In this document: piece by piece, positions 55,731 through 64,000 of the stretch
How the letters are laid out: each line of letters begins with the position of its first letter
How positions within the stretch are numbered: position 1 is the first letter of the stretch
Assembly (NCBI GenBank): GCA_039000515.1
Contig: JBCFYV010001001.1
Span: forward strand, 755,830 to 819,829
Reading direction: 5' to 3'
Length of the DNA stretch: 64,000 bases
Origin: Timema cristinae
Lineage: Eukaryota; Arthropoda; Insecta; Phasmatodea; Timematidae
Position numbers and translations under genes: made by a program
The notes under the pieces: model-generated
What the model saw: the letters and a program-made list of their open reading frames with translations, nothing else
Told to the model about the DNA's origin: nothing
Databases searched by the model: none

Positions 55731-56934
55731 TCTAAAAATCCGACTTTAGTTGGCAAAACACCTTAGTTTGTTTTAAACAAATTACTTTGCGGGGCCCACA
55801 TTGATAAGAATTTTTTCATATTTTTTTTCTTTCATAAGGGTTGATATATTCTCTAGAAGTACCAAATCGGATAACATACTTTATATTGAAGAATATTAAA
55901 AATTGGGTTAAAGTGGGGTGGAAAGGGGACGCTAAAAAAGGCCCTTGTTTTTTGAAATTTTTTATAACAAAAAATTTTTTTTGAAAATAAATAAAATATT
56001 GCTTCAATAAAACATATTTTAATTTTCCTTTACATATATAAACAAAAGTTTCTTGAAATCTTTTAAGGATGTCCCGTAATTTTTAACAACATTTTCTCTT
56101 CATTTAAAAAGTTTGTCTTCAATTGTCACTATGCCATGACAGAAATTCCAAAAACTGTTGAGGTAAACATTTGAAGAAAAATTAAAAACTTATTTTTTTA
56201 AAGGGGAAAAAATTTTTTTTATTTTTCACCCAAAAAAGTTTTTGGGTTTTAAAAACTGCATAAGAGATTGACTTATCTTTACTTTTCCTCCCCCACCACC
56301 CCTTAAATAAATTAAGATACTATTTAACACTGTTCTTTTTACCAAAATCGTGGGGTATCTTGATTTCTAAAACAGGGGAAATTTTTTTGGGAAACTAAAT
56401 GAAAGTGATAAATTAAAGAGTTGGTAGAACTAAAAATTGGATAACTTGATCCTTTAATTGACATAGTTAATACAAATTTAAAAGGGGTTTTTTGACAAGT
56501 TTTTGAAATAATTTTTTTAAACCCAAGCAATTTTTTTTTAAATTATATTTTGCATACTTACAATGTTTTTATTTATATAGCTTTTTAAAAACATTTTACT
56601 GATATTTTTATAGTTTTATGATGTTTTTGTTTAAAAAACAGGGGATGTAAAAGCCCCCCCCCTATATTGAGATGTTTGTTTTAAAAATTTAAAATAAAAG
56701 TGTTGGGAAAAAAAGCAAATGAAAGAACGGTTTTTGCTTACGTGTTTTTGATGATCATCAACATTAGGAAAGAAGAGAACTCACGACAACTTGTCCTTTG
56801 TCTCGGAAACTGGGCCTTTTGCGGTATAAAGGGTTCTATTTTAGAGCTATCGACCTAAACACAATAAAATCTACTAAAGGGGGGTCACTCTCCCCATTTT
56901 TGGCCCACTTTGGATTAGAACCCCGGGGTACCTG
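55731..56934. other. Gene-free AT-rich DNA
   Basis: No gene or RNA. Homopolymer-rich in parts. 63-codon minus-strand frames here lack motifs. Confidence 0.4.
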
Positions 56935-57005
56935 AAACTAGAGAGAAAACCGTCGGCTCAGGGTACCGGGTTCGAATCTGAAAGGGGGTGTCAGTCAACC
57001 CGGGC
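56935..57005 (+). other. tRNA-like sequence
   Basis: tacctgaaactagagagaaa followed by gtcggctcagggtaccgggttcgaatctg. The latter includes a B-box-like gggttcgaatc. The A-box side is weak. Probably a SINE head. Confidence 0.4.
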
Positions 57006-58239
57006 AGTGAAACCTATCACCATTTCCCTTTTTAGCTAGGGCCACAAAAAGCCTAAAAGAAGGGGAAACGAAAACTATAAGGAATTTAATTTTAACAAAT
57101 TTAAAAAAAATAGAACTTTTGCAATTTTTAAAAAAAATTTAAATTTAATTTTAATTAAGGCAAAACAACAGTAGCAAAAAAAATAAATACACGGCCTCAA
57201 AAGGGCGAGCTAAAAGAGTTTTTTAGAAAACATATAAATATGGCAGAGACGCACTTGCGCAGAAAGATTTGAAAATATATTTCCCAAATTCTCAAAGAAA
57301 ATTTTTATTCATTTAAAAAGAAAATCTGGAAGAGACCCAAAAAACCAAAAAAAAATCTTTAATAAAATTAATAAAGAACTTATTTAATGGGTTAAAAAAA
57401 GGGGCCTGAATCACCATTTGAATTCTGACTAAAAAAAATTATTTTTTAAAACCATTAAACTTTTAAATCCTCACTAAAATAATAAAGAGCTAAAAAAAGC
57501 CTCTTTTAAACGGTTAACAACGCGCCTAAATTTCACATTGTGAATTCAGACTAAACGTTTTTAAAAATTTTAAAAAAAAAATTTAAATTTTAAAATATAA
57601 ATTTTTTAAATATTTATAAATTCCAAAAAATTTTTGACTTCCTACATAGTTTCAAATTTTCTTTGGTACAAATTTACTTCCCCCCACCTTTGAATAATCG
57701 AGAATATTCCGACATGTTAACATTTAACATTAAAAATAGAAAGACAAAGAAATTTTACATTAGAAAGGTAACTTCTCACTAAACGAATCGGGTAAATTTA
57801 AAGTTAAAACTTAAAAAACCCAAAAAAAATTAATTACTTTAATATTTTCTTCAAAATATTACCTATAAAAGAACCCAAATTAAAAATTTTAAATTACAAA
57901 CAATTAGTGGAAACCACAAGAGCAATACCAATTATATTTAAACTAAATTTCCAAGAAAAAAGAAAATAAAAAGGGGCTATCAAATTATCACCTCTAAAAA
58001 TTAAAAAGGGCGACTAGCCCCCAAAAGCGGCAAAAATAAAAAAATTAAGGGGTTTAATAAAAAAATTTTTATTTTCAAAAATTTAATCTTCAAGGGAGAA
58101 ATTAACAACGCCTACACCAAACGATTTCAATTACTTTTATTAATCTAAGTGCTCAAAACCCTCAAACCCATCAAAGTTTGTTTACATTATAAATAAAAAT
58201 TTAAAAAATATAAAAAATTTTTATAAAATTGACATCCGG
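57006..58239. other. Gene-free, A-rich homopolymer-smeared DNA
   Basis: Nearly all A/T runs. Nothing assignable. Confidence 0.45.
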
Positions 58240-58805
58240 GAAATGATTGCATTCAAGTCCACACAAGGACCTCTCGTGGAATTTTTGGATGTAATAGTCA
58301 ATCATATTTGTTTGAGTTCCCTCGTTATATAGGTTTTTTTTTGAGGGTAAAGGGGTGGGATTTTCATATTAAAATTACAACGCCCGCACGCAACTCTGCT
58401 AACGCACTCTCTTGTAAGCATTTTCCCAAAAACACCTACCCGGATACCCCAACGAGTTGGCTTTTGATTCTTAAGTACGCCCCCCCAATCACGTATCCCA
58501 GATTGGGTTTATTTTGCAGTCAAACTTGGCTCTTTCCCCCAAAATACTACGCCAAAGCCCTGGTGATTGGGTTTGTAGAATCAAGTAAAACCCATTCAGC
58601 CCACTACACCAGATATGGGGTTAGTTGCATTCAAACTTGGCTCGTTCCTATTTGTACCCCCAGCCTGGCCAATCAGGGGCATTTCTGGACCCCTTTTAAT
58701 TGCAACATGTTTTTGGGATGCATCTTTCATAGCTTGTTTGGACTTCTCTTTATTTTAAAAATTTGGTGCGAACAGGTTGTTCATGACTTGTGCAACCCAA
58801 GATAA
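58240..58805 (+). repeat. Diverged repeat block with the window's longest open frame
   Basis: The motif tgca(t/g)tcaaacttggctc occurs at 58515 and 58626 (about 111 bp apart), and a weaker tgcattcaagtccacac lies at 58248. Around the first two, ctacgccaaagccctgg and ctacaccagatatgggg also align. The 165-codon frame at 58308-58805 crosses these repeats and contains no recognisable domain, so I read it as an open stretch in a GC-balanced tandem repeat rather than a gene. Confidence 0.4.
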
Positions 58806-59279
58806 AAGGGGTAAGTAAAAATACAATATTAGAAATAGTAATTTTGTAACCTTTAAAAATTGTAAGGTGCCCACGAAATATCGGCATTATTCAGTGGGTA
58901 GTATTAAATAAACTAGCTAGTCTTGATGTGTTAAATATTGCAGGAGTCCCATATTATTGGATTATTTTGGGTGTGTAGAACTAATTTAGCATTAACTAAA
59001 TAATGCTAAAGTTTTTCAAGGGAGTTAAGTATTCCTCACTAAGCCATTTTTCTCCCAAGCTCCACATCAAAGTCTTTAAAATCTTTTTGTAAATCAAATT
59101 TTTAAAATCACATTTTTGTATTAGCCGTAGTGATATTAAATTTAAAAACTAAGAACCAAAGCCAACATATAATTTTGAATCAACACATCTATTTTAAACC
59201 CTCGGCCCTACCCTTCCCCAAACCGACAGATTAGACCCGCAAAATGGAGATGGTGGTTTCACAGATTGGGGATGATTTT
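58806..59279. other. Gene-free AT-rich DNA
   Basis: No gene, RNA or named repeat recognised. Sequence is cleaner than the neighbours on both sides. Confidence 0.4.
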
Positions 59280-60200
59280 AAATTTTTACTTCTAAAATAT
59301 TCTTGTTTATTTTCACGTACAGATGTTTGTATTTTTATTAAAAAATTTTTTTTTCCCGAACGCAGTTTACATCCTATTTCTTTGTTTTCAAAACAAAATT
59401 GTACCATAATATTTTTTTTTTTTAGAAAAACAGATTGTGTCCAAAATCATTTTTTATTTTTACACCGGGTCCAACCCCTTTGGTTAAAACAACTTACGTA
59501 ATGTGTAATTTGGGAGGGTGATTGGGGAGATGAAATTAAGGACCTACAGTTTTAAAGTGGAAAAAACCCCCACCACGGTGGGGGGCCCCGGCATTCCCCA
59601 CTTCACAAAAGTCTTGTCCCAAAGGGGAAGGGAAAGGGGTTTGGGAACAAAAAATCTTTTCCTGGACCCAGGGTTTGAAACCCGGCCCCCAGAAAAAGTC
59701 TGACCCTTAAAACCAAACCCCAGGGACCCGGGGCCATATCAGTTTTTTTTTTTTTTTTTTTCAGAACACCCAATTTTGTCCATATCAGTTTTTTTTTCAG
59801 AAAAAAGATTGTGGGCCATATCTTTTGTTTTCAGAACACAATTGTGTTCATACGTTTGTTTTCAGAAAAAAAGATTGTGTCCATATCATTTGGGTTTTTA
59901 GAAAAAAGATTGTGTCCATATCAGTTTGTTTTTTAGAAAAAAGTTGTTTTCCCTATCTGTTTGTTTTTTTAAACACCCCAAAATTTTGTTCATACCGTTT
60001 GTTTTTCAGAGCCAAAATTGGTCCAAAAATAGTTTTGTTTTCAAAAAAGATTGTTTCCATATCTGTTTGTTTTTAGAACACAGATTGTGTTTTATAACAG
60101 TTTGTTTTCAGAACAGAGATGGGGTTTCCCTATCATTTGTTTTCAGAACACAAATTGGTCAAAATCAGTTTATTTTTTAGAGCACAATTGTACCTGTACA
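59280..60200. repeat. 34-bp minisatellite, interrupted by a SINE
   Basis: Units of about 34 bp: gtttgttttcagaacaca, then gattgtgtccatatca. Clear copies run from 59755 to 60190 (about 13). Degenerate copies lie before the SINE at about 59300-59455 (ctttgttttcaaaacaaaat, tagaaaaacagattgtgtcc). Plus-strand frames at 59825-60076, 59926-60180 and 60051-60266 just translate the repeat (Phe/Val/Cys/Arg-rich) and are not genes. Confidence 0.9.
59459..59738 (-). mobile_element. SINE family B inserted in the minisatellite
   Basis: Body gggagggtgattggggagat, ggacctacagttttaaagtg, cggcattccccactt and head cccccagaaaaagtctgacc, ccagggacccggggcc. The tail is distorted (ccgggtccaaccccttTgg). Minisatellite units flank it on both sides. 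Confidence 0.75.
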
Positions 60201-60610
60201 TCTATCACGATGCACATTTTTTTTCTTCGCCCATTACAAAGACACTCGCTTTCACACAACTCATAGAAAACCCGGGGGGCACAGAGACTACAAAGTAGTT
60301 TTAAAAAACAGCGTGTTTATAATGAGCGATCAAATTTATTTCCTGCCTTGTTAGACAAGGCCAAAAAGCAGCGGCAGCCGAGGCAACACAAAACACATAC
60401 ACGTGCCCCCCCTTTAGTTTCCGCGAATACACTAGTGTGGAGGGTGAGGAGGGGACGGCCCTCTGTGCGCAGTAAATCCTCCCTTCAGTTTCCATCGTGC
60501 TGCGGGGGCGGAGGGAGTTTACAACCAGGGGGGATGACGGGAAAAGGGGCGAGGGTGGAGCACATGGAGGCAGTTACAGCATTAAAAAAAAAGGGATTCT
60601 GAACTATTTG
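60201..60610. other. GC-balanced stretch, unidentified
   Basis: Opposing frames of 64-84 codons (60301-60495 minus; 60348-60602 plus) lie in a GC-richer, cleaner section. No domain recognised. Confidence 0.25.
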
Positions 60611-61747
60611 GGGAATCAACTCAACTTAGGTCCAAAGGGAAATTTTCTAGGAGACATAATTTTTTTATTTTTATAAGCTTTGTTGGTAACCTAAAATTAG
60701 ATTTAAATTTAAAAAAATATTTTTATTTATTCTCAAATATAGAAAAAAATGAAAATAAGAGAAAATTTTTTCCTACTCGGAGATTTAAGAAGCAAAAATT
60801 TCCCCTTTTTTTCTGTGCACAGGTTAATAAAAGGGGGTTTTTCAATTTTGCGTTTCCCTAAATGTCTTCTTTTTCCTGGAGTTACATTCATAAACGATTT
60901 ATTATTTCATTCAAATTTGAAAATTTAAGGGTTTTTATGGTTTTACCTCAGGGGCCAAAATTGATAGTTTGTTTTCCCAACTCAAAATTAAAATAGCTTA
61001 CTGTTTTTGGGAAAAGTAAAAAACTTTTGAAAAGGGTTTTTAAAAATTTTGGTTTAAAATGGATATTTGGGGAGTTTTTTGACCTGAAGAAAAAAAATAT
61101 ATTTTTTTTTTGGCTAAAAAATGAATAAAAGGTGGGTTTAAACTGTTGACTGTTTTTTGGGAAATTTATACTTTTTTTGAAAATATCTCTAACGTTTTTG
61201 GGTTTTCAACATTTATATTTTTAATATGGTTTCATTTTAAATTATCAAAACCATGTTTTTTTTTGGGAATACCTATTAAGTGGTTTTTTAAACAGACAAA
61301 TGAGTTTTCTAAACTTTGTTAAAAACAATTAAATTTTTAAAATGTAAAAAGTATTTTGATCTTGTCGTGTATAAAAGGGCGTGCAAAGAATTTTAATTGT
61401 CAAAGTTAAAGTCAAAGGTCAAATCTCCTTCGCTTTGACAGCGGGATTCCCAAAAAAACCTTCGCCCGCTTGTAAACTTTTCGAAGGAAGGGAAAACTTT
61501 AATTTAATTTCTAACCGATTTAAAATCTCACACTAAATATGACACATTTCCCCATTATAATAATGGTTTTTAAAAGCTTCTAAACATTATTTCATTATTT
61601 TTAAAACCGCCCAGTGAGTAATGATATTTAAAAACTTACTCTCGATCAGATATCAGAATAAAATACTATATTTTGGGTGTGTTTTATTTTTTATAAAAAT
61701 TTTTTCTTTAACAGATACCCTTTTAAAATTTTTTAAAACATGAATTA
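60611..61747. other. Gene-free, homopolymer-smeared AT-rich DNA
   Basis: No gene. A short duplicated motif (gtcaaagttaaagtcaaaggtcaaatc) occurs at about 61400-61430. Confidence 0.4.
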
Positions 61748-62060
61748 AGGTGACCTGGGGGTCTAGGGGTAAGGTTTTCGGACCTCGTGCTGGGTCCAGG
61801 GGTTTAATCCTCAATCCCGGTTTTCCCCACAGATTTATCTGATTTTCCCAAAACCCTTTCCCCACCCCCGACAAAGGTGAAATTTAAACACAAAATTTTG
61901 AATGGGGGAAAGCCAGCCCCACCGTGGGTTGGGTTCCCCGTTAAAAATGTTGGTCCCTTTCCCTTTTATTTTCACAAAACACCCAACCATTAACAAATTT
62001 TCGTAAGTGCGTATTAAATCGAACGGGTTTTTAAGACGCGGTGCTAATAATAACAGTTAA
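61748..62060 (+). mobile_element. tRNA-derived SINE, family B, full length (distorted)
   Basis: Plus orientation: head gtgacctgggggtctagggg (A-box-like), anticodon region ggacctcgtgctgggtcc, B-box-like aggggtttaatcctc, then body ccccaccgtgggttgggttc, ttaacaaattttcgtaagtg, and tail cgaacgggtttttaagacgc followed by ggtgctaataataa. It shows that family B has a tRNA head different from family A yet the same tail. Confidence 0.8.
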
Positions 62061-64000
62061 AAAAATAATAATTAAAAATCAAAAACCCAAAAAAAAAACC
62101 TATTATTTTCCCCATTCAACTTTTTGTAAAAAGGATAACAACAGGCTTTGAATTTTCCTTTAAATTTTTGAAAACCCCCTTTTGAAATTTTTTTAAAAAC
62201 AAAAAATCTCATAATTTTCATTAAAAAAAACGCTTTTAGAGAAAATATAAAATACGGAATTTACCCATGGGAAAAAAGGGAAAAAAATTAAAAATTAAAT
62301 TTAAAAAAATTTTTAAAAATTTGACTCAAATATTTTTATTTATTTTTATATGTTTTTTTTTTAAATTTATCATAGGTTTTTTATTCCCAAACTATTAGCA
62401 ATTTTCAATTTATGAAAAGAAACTCTTTTGATGGTTTTAATTTTTATGCTTTTTTTTTTATGGGAAAAATTCCCCGTAGAGCTTTAGCTTTTAAAAACAA
62501 TCTCAATTAAAATGAATTAAAAATTTTTTTAGATAAAATGGCTTTAAAATTTTTTTTTCTTAAAAATGCCTTGCATTCCGAAAGTTTAATAGATTTATAG
62601 CGGTCCAAAAGTTTTTAATGGAAATAAACTTACATTTCACAAACGTCAGCAGTTTATTATTGCCCAATTTAATCCCCATTAAAATTTAAAGCATCGATAT
62701 ATTATTCATATCAATACTTTTTTTATAAAATGCAGTCTACTATCAATATTTGACTTGTAAATTTAAATAATTTTTTTTTTAAATATACATTTTTTTTTTC
62801 CCAAAATTTCCTATTTAAAATTGTGCTTCCCAAAATTCCAAATATAAAGCTTAGATTTTTTCTAAAAAGGGGCTACACATCACAACCGAGTCAGTTAATA
62901 AAAATTACTTATAATTTCAATATATTGTTAAATTCTCAATTTTTAGAGAAAAAAAAATGGGTTTGATTATTTTCTGTTCAAAAGATCTAGGTCAAAATTT
63001 TTAAAAAATATATTTTTTCATGTAAGAAATTAAAAAAACCACTGAAAAATAATATGTGAAAGAAATCTGCTTTATAAATCTATAGAAACTTGTGGGGGCG
63101 TTTTAAAAAAATTTAATTTGTCTTCTTTGACTATTACTAAATTTTCCCGTAAACTTTTTCCAAAAAAAAAAAGGGCCCAACTCAAATGATGCCCGGGAAG
63201 GGAGTCTGCGGAGAAACTGCAGAAGATAACTAAATCACTTTCACAACGGATGTATTTTAAAACAAAAATTTTTTCAAAGTACACATTTTTCATATGAAGT
63301 CCAATGACAATGATTTGGGCGTTATAAGATGTATGGAATTGACGAGGGGGATAGAAATTTGAAACGAAATCCCCCCGGGTTGTAAATATGGAAATTTACG
63401 GGAAATACTTTAGCCCTAAAACCCAGAATTTTTTAAATTTATTTAAAATGAATCCTTTGGGAATTCTGGGAACCCCCTCTTTTTTTAAAATAAGTTTTGA
63501 CCCTTGGTTTGCATAGGTCACATAAAGAGTACAAAAATAAAAATACTTATATTTAAAAAATTATGTAATGTTCAATGTTAATTAGCCCCTAAATAAAATT
63601 GGGTTAAACCCTTCTATGGTTTTGAGAGTCTGGGGTTAAAAATCCCCACATAGGCTGAAAATGTATAGTTGTAAAGTCATTTTGTTAATGAAAAAGGGCT
63701 GCCTTGGTAATTTGAGAAATTCCCCCAAAAAAATGTTCAGCCCCAACACATTTTTTTATTTTCTACATGTTTTTTTTAAAAAAATTTTGGTTTACGCAAA
63801 AAAAAAAAAAAAGTTGAAAGATCCCAACAGGGCTAAATTTTCCTTATGGGGGGGGGGGGGGTCATTTTAGTTTGGGAGTTTTTTTTAATAGAAAAAAAAA
63901 AGGAAAAAATTTAGAAATAGCTCATTTTCAAGGAATTTTTTAAGCATTTTTCTGGAACATGAGCCCTAGGTTCGATAAAAAAAGGTTTATATCCTACCTT
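62061..64000. other. Gene-free, homopolymer-smeared AT-rich DNA
   Basis: Long A/T runs with a poly(G) tract at 63847-63860. A cleaner patch at 63170-63260 has no recognisable coding sequence. Nothing else assignable up to the window end. Confidence 0.45.

Noticed and set aside
58308..58805. 165-codon frame, the longest in the window, as a gene
   Set aside because: It crosses a ~111-bp repeat and has no domain; the surrounding sequence is distorted.
59825..60266. Three overlapping Phe/Val/Cys-rich frames
   Set aside because: They are in-frame readings of the 34-bp minisatellite.

Overview
The window looks like AT-rich, non-coding, repeat-dominated nuclear DNA from an invertebrate animal, most likely an arthropod. 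The evidence is dense tRNA-derived SINEs, TA-flanked and hAT-type MITEs, a Helitron remnant, a non-LTR retrotransposon remnant, a THAP-like remnant and a DUF7869-type remnant, with no bacterial gene architecture. I cannot name the species. I found no intact protein-coding gene and no convincing host exon. The longest stop-free stretches (137-165 codons) fall in tandem repeats or in low-quality-looking sequence.

Layout. 1-9 kb: AT-rich unique DNA carrying a foldback TA-flanked MITE (1237-1480), a 76-bp hAT MITE (2174-2249), SINEs, a second TA-type MITE (3662-4064) and a decayed DUF7869-type ORF on the minus strand (5425-6625). 9-14 kb: tandem repeats (9258-9490, 10220-11040, 13571-13830), a third MITE family (11717-11951) and a Helitron helicase remnant (12397-12730). 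14-21 kb: SINEs, a duplicated 103-bp repeat and a second copy of the third MITE. 21.9-23.3 kb: a CATA-type microsatellite next to a broken reverse transcriptase. 24.9-27 kb: a candidate 1.25-kb hAT-derived element, a GC-rich patch and a SINE. 29.5-32.6 kb is the most structured part: a 540-bp inverted-repeat element, a TTTGGCC minisatellite, an AT palindrome and a ~1-kb palindrome built from six ~150-bp units. 33-47 kb: SINEs, a THAP-domain remnant, a mirrored AAT/ATT microsatellite, a 333-bp hAT MITE with a good target duplication and a second TTTGGCC array. 47-64 kb: heavily homopolymer-rich sequence with distorted SINE copies, an unidentified coding-like stretch (about 53.56-54.85 kb, minus strand) and a 34-bp minisatellite split by a SINE.

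Two SINE families occur. Family A (~250 bp) has a class-II-tRNA-like head. Family B (~300 bp) has a different tRNA-like head. Both end in the same 3' tail containing the hairpin ACCCGAACGGGT followed by TAATAAT-type repeats, which suggests they are mobilised by the same LINE machinery.

A technical point governs interpretation. Around 17.6-20.6 kb, 24.3-25.6 kb and most of 47-64 kb, bases next to homopolymers appear replaced by the homopolymer. This shows when SINE and MITE copies there are compared with clean copies elsewhere in the window. It looks like consensus error rather than evolution, so reading frames in those parts are unreliable.
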